From positions 40,195 through 104,194 of the forward strand of contig DELI01000004.1 of assembly GCA_002354335.1 (NCBI GenBank): a stretch of DNA of 64,000 nucleotides. The letters run 5' to 3'. This DNA is from Sphingobacterium sp. UBA2700 (lineage in GTDB: Bacteria; Bacteroidota; Bacteroidia; Sphingobacteriales; Sphingobacteriaceae). Under the pieces are notes generated by a model. That model searched no databases and had not been told where the DNA came from. It saw only the letters and a list, made by a program, of their open reading frames with translations. Both the position numbers and the translations under genes were made by a program. This document shows, one piece after another, positions 35,439 through 43,504 of the stretch (position 1 is the stretch's first letter; each line of letters starts with the position of its first letter).

Positions 35439-35792
35439 TTACTTTGTCACATTGACAACATACCATACTTGTAGGTTGCCCGATTTGATAACAACAGTAT
35501 CCTTACCTACACTAACGCCAGTTACCAAACCAGCGTTAGAGAATGTAGCGATCTCCGGATGCTTGTTCGAATACGTTGCATCTGTTACGGTTCTGTTGCC
35601 AGGTGTAACAGCCAGATTTAATTGCAATGGTGTTCCGATCTTTACCGGAATCTGCATATTGCCTGCCGCATTCACAGCTTCTCTCGCTGTTAAACTCTCG
35701 CCAAAGTCTACCTTGTCTTTTTTACAAGAGTAAAGTAAGGACATGCCGATTCCAGCAACGAGGAACAGGCGTGTAATATATTTAGTTTTCAT
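35439..35792 (-). CDS. Small Big2-like (bacterial Ig-like) lipoprotein
   Basis: 117 aa. Lipobox 'LLYSC' with Cys at about residue 23. The remainder is a single Ig-like domain of Big_2 type: 'LNLAVTPGNRTVTDATYSNK', 'PEIATFSNAGLVTGVSVGKD' and 'TVVIKSGNLQVWYVVNVTK'. The pattern 'ATFSNAGLVTGVSVGKDTV' is diagnostic of BIG2 repeats. It follows susD by 26 bases on the same strand and is probably a surface accessory of the SusCD complex. Small Ig-like lipoproteins downstream of SusD may bind glycan or scaffold the complex; which one is not known. Confidence 0.8.
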   Translation of the reverse strand: MKTKYITRLFLVAGIGMSLLYSCKKDKVDFGESLTAREAVNAAGNMQIPVKIGTPLQLNLAVTPGNRTVTDATYSNKHPEIATFSNAGLVTGVSVGKDTVVIKSGNLQVWYVVNVTK

Positions 35793-35818
35793 GATCTTTC
35801 TATTAATTGATAAACAAA

Positions 35819-37765
35819 TTACTCACCTAACCATCCTGGGTTCTGCTTCAACTGAGTGCCTTCCAATGAAAGTTCAAATAACGGAAGCGGCCAATAGTAA
35901 CGGTAGTCGGACCAAAGGGCTTTCCCTTGAACAATATTCGGACTTCTTGGATAAGCAATAATAAAGCCTTGAGGATCCACAAATACATCCTTATCAAGTT
36001 GTTCTTTTAACGCGATGATTGGCTTTTGTAGTTTGGTGCCATCGTATAATTTTTGTTTTTCGGCAGTAAACTTCATTCCGCGGTAAGGGACAGTCAGGAA
36101 TTTACCTGCTTTCCATCGCATTAAATCTTCATAGCGACGGTCTTCCAATACCATTTCTACTCGACGCTCACGTCTGATTTCGCGTAGAATAGGTGTTACC
36201 TCATAATCTAAAAATTGCGCATTGAGAGCATCCATACGTGGATCTTTCGGAACATTCGCCAATTGTAGACGGCTGTTTGGATAAGCAGCGAAATCAAAAC
36301 CCGCACGTTGTCTTAGCGCGTTGATCGTACGATCCAGGTCATTTTGCGTCAAGGTACCTAAGATTGCTTTTGCTTCCGCTAACATCAATAATACCTCGCC
36401 ATAACGAAACTCGATAGCAGTCTGTTGTCCACTTGTGGTTGCATCGTGCTCTTTCTTATCGCCCATCCAGTGTTTAATTGCCATGTATCCGGTAACCGTT
36501 GTTCTGTCAGCAACGTTATACGACAATCTAGGATAGGTTATTCCATTCTCCGCAGCACTGGTCAAGTCGTTGTTCACATTGTAAATGGAACGGTTTTCTC
36601 CAGGAAAATTAATGGTTTGTTTTAGACGTGGATCTCTGTTCTCCAATTCTGTCCACATACCATCGTAGCCTTTGAATAGGGGATTTGCTGTGTAGCTGCC
36701 TTCCGAACCTGATAAATAGATCGGGCGTCCATCAATACATAAGTACTCATCGACTAAACTGCGTGTTGCTCCACCCGCTGGACGTGCGCCGCTGATACTG
36801 TTATTCTGCTGCCAATAACGCTGGGTAGCATGCCCAACTTTAACACCGTCATAAACACGCGCTAAAATCGCCTCTTTGTTCTGATCGGCTTCAGGATTGT
36901 TCTTAAATGTAAAGAGCTTCCAATATGGATTTGTTCCTGCACTGTACAGTTGATATTTTCCGGAGGTGATGATCTTTTCACAAGCATCAACACATGCCTC
37001 TAAGAAAGGCGCTGCGGTACTCTTCAATTGCAATTCGCTATGGTATGTTCTGAACGAACCCTCAAACAGGGCGATTCTTGCTTTCAGGAATAAGGCCATG
37101 TTCTGGTTAATACGACCGTCTGCGCGTCCGCTTACCCCCTCCAGTTTGTTGATAGACTGATTGATCGTGTACAACAATGAATCAGCTACCAAAGTCCGCT
37201 TGTCGCGCGCCTTGTACAAGTCTTCACTATCGATATTCATGGTGGAGTTGTACCATGGCACATCCCCGAATAATGTTAATTTTCTGTAGTAATCCCAGGA
37301 TTTGAAAAATAAAGCCTCACCGACATATTTATCAAGCTTTTTAGAATCATTGTTAACCGACGGTAATGCATTTTTATAGTTTTCTAAGAAATAATGAACC
37401 GACCGTAGATCTTCCCATACCCAACCCACATCCGTTCCGTTAGTTGGCGTTTTGTATGTTTGGTCTTGGATACTATGTATATTTCCATACTTTACCATAT
37501 TGTCGGTCATAAAATCACCGGCCAATAAGTGACTACCACCGGTAATGCTTGGACTCAATCTGGCGTCGCCCCAGCCATCAAAATGTCCTTTGATGTAACG
37601 TCCATAAAGGTTGTTCAAATACAGCGTTAACTCTGTTTCTGACTGTAAAGAATTACCTACTGAAAGTTCCGTTTCCGGATTCAGGTTCAAGAAGTCTTTC
37701 TTGCAGGACTGCAGCAAACTAACCGCCACAACTCCTGATAATATATATTTAAATGTTCTTTTCAT
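35819..37765 (-). CDS. SusD/RagB-family surface glycan-binding lipoprotein
   Basis: 648 aa, long for SusD (500-600 is usual). Lipobox 'LLQSC' with Cys at residue 21. SusD hallmarks: 'LNLNPETELSVGNSL' near the mature N-terminus, 'VGEALFFKSWDYYRKLTLFG' (substrate-proximal helix), 'IEFRYGEVLLMLAEAKAILG' and 'EIRRERRVEMVLEDRRYEDL' with 'MRWKAG'. It begins 11 bases after the susC stop and is the substrate-binding partner. Together with GH2 and GH29 across the terminator it points to a galactose- and fucose-bearing glycan (inference). Confidence 0.92.
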   Translation of the reverse strand: MKRTFKYILSGVVAVSLLQSCKKDFLNLNPETELSVGNSLQSETELTLYLNNLYGRYIKGHFDGWGDARLSPSITGGSHLLAGDFMTDNMVKYGNIHSIQDQTYKTPTNGTDVGWVWEDLRSVHYFLENYKNALPSVNNDSKKLDKYVGEALFFKSWDYYRKLTLFGDVPWYNSTMNIDSEDLYKARDKRTLVADSLLYTINQSINKLEGVSGRADGRINQNMALFLKARIALFEGSFRTYHSELQLKSTAAPFLEACVDACEKIITSGKYQLYSAGTNPYWKLFTFKNNPEADQNKEAILARVYDGVKVGHATQRYWQQNNSISGARPAGGATRSLVDEYLCIDGRPIYLSGSEGSYTANPLFKGYDGMWTELENRDPRLKQTINFPGENRSIYNVNNDLTSAAENGITYPRLSYNVADRTTVTGYMAIKHWMGDKKEHDATTSGQQTAIEFRYGEVLLMLAEAKAILGTLTQNDLDRTINALRQRAGFDFAAYPNSRLQLANVPKDPRMDALNAQFLDYEVTPILREIRRERRVEMVLEDRRYEDLMRWKAGKFLTVPYRGMKFTAEKQKLYDGTKLQKPIIALKEQLDKDVFVDPQGFIIAYPRSPNIVQGKALWSDYRYYWPLPLFELSLEGTQLKQNPGWLGE

Positions 37766-37776
37766 GATGTAGAAGA

Positions 37777-40700
37777 TTAAAAGGTAATCTGAGCACCGAA
37801 AGCAACCGAACGTTTTTGTGGGTATGTTGATGAAATTTGATCCACATCAAATACATTCGGGATTTCTGAGATTTCAAATAAATTAAATCCAGAAAGCGTA
37901 AAGCGCAGGCGGTCTATTTTTAGTTTTTCAGTAAGCGTAGAAGGGAGAGTATATCCTAATACTGCCTGTTTTAAACGTAAGTAAGCGCCATTGATCAGAT
38001 ATTGATCATTAACCGATGGAGCTGCGCCATACATTGGAAATTCTGCATTTGTACGCTCTGGCGTCCATGAACGCTCCAGCATCCAGCGCGATCCAGCGCC
38101 TCCGCCCCAGTATGCGGAACTACCCGTCCATACATCACGTTTAATAACCCCTTGCACCAATACATCTAAATCAAAGTTTTTGAATGCTACATTTCCAGTA
38201 ATACCAAAACGATAGCGTGGCGTAGAATTTCCCAATACGACTCTGTCGCCTGTGTTACCGATCTTATTTAAGCCAGCATCAATTTTTCCGTCAGGAAGAC
38301 CATCAGGTCCACCGATATCCTGATAGCGCAAGAAACCCGGGTATAAGTTGCCTTGATATGGTCCCGAATAGATCCAATTTCCGTTTGCAGGGTTCTTACC
38401 GTTGAAATCCGATTCCTGTAAAATTCCGCCGCTCTTGTAACCCCAAATCTCGCCAATCGTTTTTCCATCATACATAATCTCTCTGTTGTCGGCATTTGTG
38501 ATGAGTAATCCTGAGTTTCCGGCATAATGCACCACCTTGGTTAAGTAGTCGGATAAATTAACACCGACGCGATAGCGAAGACCGTTGTCTAATGTTTCTT
38601 TCCAGCCAATAGCCAACTCCATACCTTTCGTTTCTAAAATTCCAGAGTTCACGTATGGTGCCAGCGTACCTAGCGTATTCGGGAATGTCGCATCTCCTCT
38701 CGTCAGAATATCCGTTGTTTTTCTGTTGTAGTACTCAAAAGTCACATCAAGCTTGTTCTGCAGGAATGCTGCATCCACACCAATGTTCCAGGTTCTAGCC
38801 TTCTCGAAAGTCAAATGTGGAGAAACTAAATTAGGGGGATTGATGTAGACAATTTGTTGTCCGTTGATTAGGAAAGCTGCACGACCAGATCCTAAAGTCG
38901 CTTGAAATGGATAAGCATCTCCTGGTTGGTTGCCTAATTTACCCCAGCTTCCGCGGAGTTTTAGCTCATTCACCCAGTTGCTGAGGCCATCCATAAATGA
39001 TTCTTTAGAGATTCTCCATCCCGCCGAAAAAGATGGGAAGGCAACGAAACGCTCATCTTTTGTGAATTTTGCATTTCCATCATAACGTAAATTGCTCTCT
39101 AGAAAATACTTCTCCGCATAATTATATGCGATTCGACCAAACACGGCTCTTCCCGCTAAGGTCTCGGCATATCGAGTAGTTTCGTTTAAGGTAGGATCTT
39201 CTACCGCATTTGGATTCTGAATATTCGCGTTAATCAACCGGCGATACGTGTTCGTGAGCTGCTCATAAGTTGTTTGCTCTTGGTTGTAACCTAATACGGC
39301 AGAGAAATTATGCTTTTCTGCCCAGGTTTGCTGATAATCAGCATAGATATTGATCAGGTAATTATCGCGTTTATTATTGTCAAGGTAGGCTCTGTTTTCC
39401 TGTGCCTCTGTTTGGTTGGTTCCCAAGCTGCTCCAGGATTCCAGCACTTGCGCCATTTTTGGACTATATCTGTTCAAGCTATAGCTCTGTGGTTGGTAGG
39501 CCAAATCGGCTTTCACCTTCAATTTATTTGGAAGAATGATAAATTCTGGCGATGCTAATAAAGACATACGTCTATTCACCGATCTATTTCTTGCACCATA
39601 GCTAATCCACGATAGAATATTGTCGGTATACGCATTTGGAAGCGGATCATTTGGTCCGGTCATCAATGGCATATTAATGTTTCGGGCAGGATCCGTCATC
39701 ATGGCTTCCCAAAGATTGCCTTTGCCACCCACTAAATAAGGAGTTTCGTAATGTGTTTGATCGAAACTTACCTTTCCAAATAAATTAAACCAGCTGGTAA
39801 TTTTTGCATTGACATTGATCAATGCATTATAACGCTTGAATTCATCGGTGTTAATCTTATACATCCCCGACTGATTTTGCAGACCTGTCGATATATAGTA
39901 ATTTACCGCTTCGCCACCACCGCTGAAGTTTAAGGTATGCTTCTGCATAGGTGTCCATTTTTTTACTGCCGTTTCATAGGGATTCACATTGCCTACCCAA
40001 ATAACTCTTCCGCCCTCCTCGTACCAAGCATTCTCAGGCGTCGGGTTATCCAGATATTTTTGGATCATGTTCAATTTGTTCTCTTCAGAATTGCTCACCG
40101 AACCATTTGTCCACAATGTACGATCCATCGATGCACGCTGGATTTGATACGAATTTAATACGTCAGGTAATGCAGAAGGGGTGTCAAAGTTGGCGTCGAA
40201 GTTGTAAGATATTCTTCCTTTTTGATTGAATTCACCGGTTTTCGTACGAACCAAAATAACGCCGTATGCTGCCTTCGTACCATAAATAGCACCTGCGGAA
40301 GCATCTTTGATAAACGACATGTCTTTGATATCGTTTGGATTTAGCTGGTTCAACGCGGCTGTTGTATTTTCAACACCGTCGATAATGACTAGAGGGTCAC
40401 CATTAACCGTTTCGAATTCTTTTGTATTTGCATTGTAGGCCATTGAGGTTCCACCACGTAAGTTGAAACCCGGAGTCGTATTTGGTGCTCCATTTCCGAA
40501 GCTGATGTTCAAGTTGGGAACCAAACCCTGTAAGGCTTGACCAATATTGGCAACCGGACGGTTCTCGAAAGCTTCTTTACCAACGTGTGCAATCGCACCT
40601 GTTAGATTAACCTTCTTCTGCGTCCCGAAACCTACGACTACAACTTCCTCAATTTGATCTTCCGCCGCTTGCAAGCTAATGGATGAAGCCTCCATTGCTG

Positions 40701-41046
40701 GAACCTCTTTTTGTCCAAAACCTATCGAGCTAATAACAAGTATAGAACTGCGCGATGACACCTGTAGCGTAAATGTACCATCAGCCGCACTCTGTGTGGT
40801 CTGATTCGTGTTTTTCTCGCGAATCGTTGCTCCTGCAACAGGATTTCCCTGATCGTCAACAATCTTACCCTTGATCTCTTCTTGGAAGCGACTCAGGTAG
40901 GAATCATTTAAAAACAGCGGCGATTCCGCGATAAGACTATGACCGATTGTTCTTGTTTCGGCATAGGAGGGAAGGGAACTCATAAATGCTAGGCTATAAC
41001 ATAGGGGTATCCACTTCATCCTGGAATTTGTAAAGAAAATTCGCAT
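37777..41046 (-). CDS. SusC/RagA TonB-linked outer-membrane transporter (no STN domain)
   Basis: 1089 aa. Signal peptide best read from the second Met (residue 10, codon at 41019), ending near SYA. No STN domain, unlike the other SusC here, so no FecR-type signalling is expected. Carboxypeptidase-regulatory-like domain at about 57-130 ('IKGKIVDDQGNPVAGATIRE'), TonB box 'IEEVVVVGFG' near 132-141, plug ('LQGLVPNLNISFGNGAPN', 'IKDMSFIKDASAGAIYGTKA'), then the beta-barrel. First gene of the minus-strand susC-susD-Big2 operon. The 365-base upstream region contains the second copy of the shared 28-base motif. Confidence 0.93.
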   Translation of the reverse strand: MRIFFTNSRMKWIPLCYSLAFMSSLPSYAETRTIGHSLIAESPLFLNDSYLSRFQEEIKGKIVDDQGNPVAGATIREKNTNQTTQSAADGTFTLQVSSRSSILVISSIGFGQKEVPAMEASSISLQAAEDQIEEVVVVGFGTQKKVNLTGAIAHVGKEAFENRPVANIGQALQGLVPNLNISFGNGAPNTTPGFNLRGGTSMAYNANTKEFETVNGDPLVIIDGVENTTAALNQLNPNDIKDMSFIKDASAGAIYGTKAAYGVILVRTKTGEFNQKGRISYNFDANFDTPSALPDVLNSYQIQRASMDRTLWTNGSVSNSEENKLNMIQKYLDNPTPENAWYEEGGRVIWVGNVNPYETAVKKWTPMQKHTLNFSGGGEAVNYYISTGLQNQSGMYKINTDEFKRYNALINVNAKITSWFNLFGKVSFDQTHYETPYLVGGKGNLWEAMMTDPARNINMPLMTGPNDPLPNAYTDNILSWISYGARNRSVNRRMSLLASPEFIILPNKLKVKADLAYQPQSYSLNRYSPKMAQVLESWSSLGTNQTEAQENRAYLDNNKRDNYLINIYADYQQTWAEKHNFSAVLGYNQEQTTYEQLTNTYRRLINANIQNPNAVEDPTLNETTRYAETLAGRAVFGRIAYNYAEKYFLESNLRYDGNAKFTKDERFVAFPSFSAGWRISKESFMDGLSNWVNELKLRGSWGKLGNQPGDAYPFQATLGSGRAAFLINGQQIVYINPPNLVSPHLTFEKARTWNIGVDAAFLQNKLDVTFEYYNRKTTDILTRGDATFPNTLGTLAPYVNSGILETKGMELAIGWKETLDNGLRYRVGVNLSDYLTKVVHYAGNSGLLITNADNREIMYDGKTIGEIWGYKSGGILQESDFNGKNPANGNWIYSGPYQGNLYPGFLRYQDIGGPDGLPDGKIDAGLNKIGNTGDRVVLGNSTPRYRFGITGNVAFKNFDLDVLVQGVIKRDVWTGSSAYWGGGAGSRWMLERSWTPERTNAEFPMYGAAPSVNDQYLINGAYLRLKQAVLGYTLPSTLTEKLKIDRLRFTLSGFNLFEISEIPNVFDVDQISSTYPQKRSVAFGAQITF

Positions 41047-41136
41047 GATTCGATGTTTTAAAAGTTATGATAGTTGTACCTATTGGTTATCGATGCGAAT
41101 GTGACGAAAAAAGAGTCAGGTTGCATCTGAAAATGC

Positions 41137-41164
41137 AATGCAATCGTTTGAGCAATCTACGAAA
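41137..41164 (-). promoter_or_regulatory. Candidate operator of the glycan locus, copy 2
   Basis: Read on the minus strand this begins TTTCGTAGATTG and ends CGATTGCATT. It matches the copy upstream of GH2 (31621-31648) at 24 of 28 positions, with GATTG again repeated at a 12-base step. It lies 91 bases before the upstream Met codon of susC and 118 before the preferred one. Confidence 0.65.
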
Positions 41165-41349
41165 ACGATGTAAATTTATATACTGGGGATAATCTGTAAA
41201 AAAACTATCGGTTGAAAATTGTAACTAATAAAATGTGGGATAGAAAGGAAAGATTTTCCACAAATATTCTTCTACAAAGTAGCTTTTTATGTGTTATGTT
41301 GCTGATTTTTAGCGAAATAAAAAATACCTCGAGTATGGTTTGATGAAAA

Positions 41350-41388
41350 TAACAAAGGGGCTTTTTTGTTAAAAAAGCCCCTTTGTTA
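41350..41388. terminator. Bidirectional terminator after ilvE
   Basis: Perfect 18-bp inverted repeat: 41350-41367 with 41371-41388 around GTT. It includes AAAGGGGCTTTTTT on one side and AAAAAAGCCCCTTT on the other, so a T-rich 3' stem occurs on both strands. It serves ilvE on minus. Confidence 0.9.
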
Positions 41389-41411
41389 AAATTCTTTATG
41401 ACTATGGTAAA

Positions 41412-42482
41412 TTACTTTACAATTAAGTTCCAGCCGTGTGTATCTTCGCTCTTTCCGTAGCGTAAATCGTTCAAGTAAGAAAGGACTTTTAACGAGAACT
41501 CTCTGCCTTCAACCGGAGGAAGTGTATAGTCTTGTCCTTCGAATCCGATGCGATCAATATGTGTAATTGTAGCAGCAGTTCCGGCAGCGAAAGCTTCTGT
41601 CACTGTTCCAGCTTTGATACCATCGATTAACTCTTGAACCGACACTTTACGTTGCTCAGCTTTGTAACCCCACTCTTCTGCCAATTCCATAATCGTGCGG
41701 CGGGTAACACCATGAAGAATCGTATCGCCATGTGGTGTAATAATGCTGTCGCCGATACGGAAAATTAAGTTTGCCGTACCTGCCTCTTCAATGTACTTAT
41801 GCTCATTGGCATCTGTCCACATAATTTGGTCATAGCCTTCGTTGTTGGCTAATTGTGTTGGGTATAAAGATAAAGCGTAGTTACCTGCGTTTTTCGAGAA
41901 ACCAACACCACCTTCAGCAGCACGTGTATAATGTGTTTCCACTTTCAAACTGATGGGCTTGCTATAGTACGCACCAACAGGGCAAGTGATGATAATAAAC
42001 TTATAGGATATTGATGGGTGCACGCCTAAGGCTGCTTCTGTCGCAAACATAAAAGGACGGATGTACAATGCGGTGCCTTCTGTTGATGGGATCCACTCAC
42101 GATCAACATCCAATAACTTTTTCAAACCGTCCATGAAGATCTCTTCTGGAACTTCCGGCATCTGTAGACGCGCCGCTGATTTATTAAAACGCTCCCAGTT
42201 CTTATCTGGACGGAAGATACTTACGGTGCCATCTGCAAACTTATAACCTTTAATACCTTCAAAAATTGCTTGTCCGTAATGTAATGCAGACATGGAAGGG
42301 CTCAGGGTTAAATCGCCGTAAGGGACGATAGCCACATCTGTCCATTGTCCGTTCTCATAATTTGCGACCAGCATATGGTCCGACATGATCTGTCCAAATT
42401 TTAAGTTGTTGAAATCTACTTGCGAGAGTCTTGATGTTTTTGTTGGCTCTACGCGAATTGAGATTTGTTCTGTCGCGCTCAT
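41412..42482 (-). CDS. ilvE: Branched-chain amino acid aminotransferase
   Basis: 356 aa, the length of the class IV (BCAT type 2) enzymes. PLP enzyme that transfers the amino group between glutamate and the 2-oxo acids of leucine, isoleucine and valine. 'LHYGQAIFEGIKGYK' near 67-81, 'RPFMFATEAALGV' near 142, and the PLP-binding Lys197 in 'GFSKNAGNYA'. 'EEAGTANLIFRIGD' and 'ILHGVTRRTIMELAEEWGY' are further signature blocks. It stands alone with its own terminator; no other ilv/leu genes are in the window. Confidence 0.95.
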   Translation of the reverse strand: MSATEQISIRVEPTKTSRLSQVDFNNLKFGQIMSDHMLVANYENGQWTDVAIVPYGDLTLSPSMSALHYGQAIFEGIKGYKFADGTVSIFRPDKNWERFNKSAARLQMPEVPEEIFMDGLKKLLDVDREWIPSTEGTALYIRPFMFATEAALGVHPSISYKFIIITCPVGAYYSKPISLKVETHYTRAAEGGVGFSKNAGNYALSLYPTQLANNEGYDQIMWTDANEHKYIEEAGTANLIFRIGDSIITPHGDTILHGVTRRTIMELAEEWGYKAEQRKVSVQELIDGIKAGTVTEAFAAGTAATITHIDRIGFEGQDYTLPPVEGREFSLKVLSYLNDLRYGKSEDTHGWNLIVK

Positions 42483-42942
42483 ATCAATTGATTGTTTTTA
42501 TGCCCGCAAGTTAGCAAAAAAATAAAAGCTAAGCTTTATAACCCGCTAAAATTAATTAGCAAGAAGGCAAGCAAACGATAGCAAATGTTAAGTTAATGTT
42601 ATGTGTTTTAACATTTAATATGAAGACTCTAACTGTGTTTTTACATTCTGTATGTTTTCCTATGCAATACTGTCTACTGTTTGCTATAGTAAAAAAAACG
42701 GGATATCAGTTAAGACCATGCTGGACGCAGATTCCGATTCTCGGTACTGTTATTGCATTCAGAGTACTGAATTTGTGGCAAGCAGTTCACAGATTTTTAA
42801 CTAAAATATTGAAACAAGTCGTAGAAGTTTATTGATGATGTGGTTGGCTTTGCTGGATAAAAATTGCTTAGTAAAGCAATCCGGTTAAGAAAGAGTACTA
42901 CAACTTGTCAATCAGTTTTTAAGTCAACCAAAGAAATAACTA

Positions 42943-43053
42943 ATGGAAAGAGAATTAGCAAACATCAGTACGCAAGAGACCAAACAAGTCGGCGTTTTTA
43001 AGTTTATCATCGGTTTTATCGTATTCTTGTATAAAACTGCTATCCGCCCGTAA
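42943..43053 (+). CDS. Possible 36-aa single-helix membrane peptide
   Basis: ATG to TAA, 36 codons, sequence starting MERELANISTQETK and ending KTAIRP. A hydrophobic helix of about 14 residues (VFKFIIGFIVFLYK) follows a polar N-terminus and is closed by positive charges, a plausible membrane peptide. There is no Shine-Dalgarno and no homologue I recognise. AAAGAAATAACTA precedes the start. Evidence is limited to coding-like composition and its position in an otherwise empty spacer. Confidence 0.35.
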   Translation: MERELANISTQETKQVGVFKFIIGFIVFLYKTAIRP

Positions 43054-43273
43054 AAGGACGTTTACCCCGAAGAGGGCCTTCCCATCAAGATACTTTTGCG
43101 AGCGGAAAGTCTATCAACCTATGACCTGACGAGCATTTACCAATGCTCTTTGTCATCACGCTTATATTTCAAATTTCTTTTATTTGATAGGTTTTTCTTC
43201 TGAGCCTGTCCATCTCTAAATTGCAAAAAGAATTTCCTTTTTGTTGCTGTTTCCGTAGTAGCATCAATGTTTT

Positions 43274-43332
43274 TATCTTTGTATGAAGCTTGCTCGCGGT
43301 TTGAACAAGCACAGTTGAACTCTTGTTCAACT
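43274..43332 (+). ncRNA. Possible small RNA with a -7-type promoter element
   Basis: TATCTTTG (43274-43281) fits the Bacteroidota -7 consensus but no plus-strand gene follows. The expected transcript would begin near 43288 and contain GCTTG/CAAGC (43289-43293 with 43306-43310) and AGTTGAAC/GTTCAACT (43313-43320 with 43325-43332). An alternative 9-bp pairing, TTGAACAAG (43301-43309) with CTTGTTCAA (43322-43330), competes with these. No T-tract follows. Confidence 0.25.
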
Positions 43333-43397
43333 TAAAACCCTTTCAAAGCCCTTTCAAACCCAATGTAAAACCCAATCAAACCCGCTCTGAAAGGGCT
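43333..43397. repeat. AAACCC-rich dispersed repeat, copy 2
   Basis: Units of about 10-12 bases starting with AAACCC or AAAGCCC repeat six times (AAACCCTTTC, AAAGCCCTTTC, AAACCCAATGTA, AAACCCAATC, AAACCCGCTCTG). AAAGCCCTTTCAAACCC, AAACCCAATG and ATCAAACCCGCT are shared, in reverse complement, with 9791-9858. Confidence 0.65.
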
Positions 43398-43504
43398 ATG
43401 ATATGGTTAATAAAAGGCTTTGATTAAAGTATGTTTGCACGAAGGTAACAACGACTACCTTGTCGGTATAGCCGAATACAATAAATACAGAAATTTAGTG
43501 TCTC

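Larger units (their letters stand above)
41047..41411. other. 365-base spacer: SusC upstream region and ilvE terminator
   Basis: No gene seen. It holds the operator copy 2 at 41137-41164 and, next to ilvE, the terminator at 41350-41388. The rest is AT-rich leader and promoter DNA for the minus-strand susC gene; I did not find an exact TAnnTTTG element in it. Confidence 0.6.
42483..43504. other. 1-kb spacer without annotated genes
   Basis: Between two minus-strand genes. It holds a 36-codon ORF (42943-43053), a hairpin at 42863-42880 (ATTGCTT with AAGCAAT), a hairpin at 43131-43148 (GAGCATT with AATGCTC), a -7-like element at 43274-43281 followed by overlapping stems, and an AAACCC-rich repeat at 43333-43397. 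A 79-codon frame at 42596-42835 is not convincing. The remainder shows nothing recognisable. Confidence 0.6.

Noticed and set aside
42596..42835. 79-codon frame in the 1-kb spacer
   Set aside because: It opens within AT-rich spacer DNA, has no start signal and no coherent hydrophobic or motif pattern. It looks like a chance frame.
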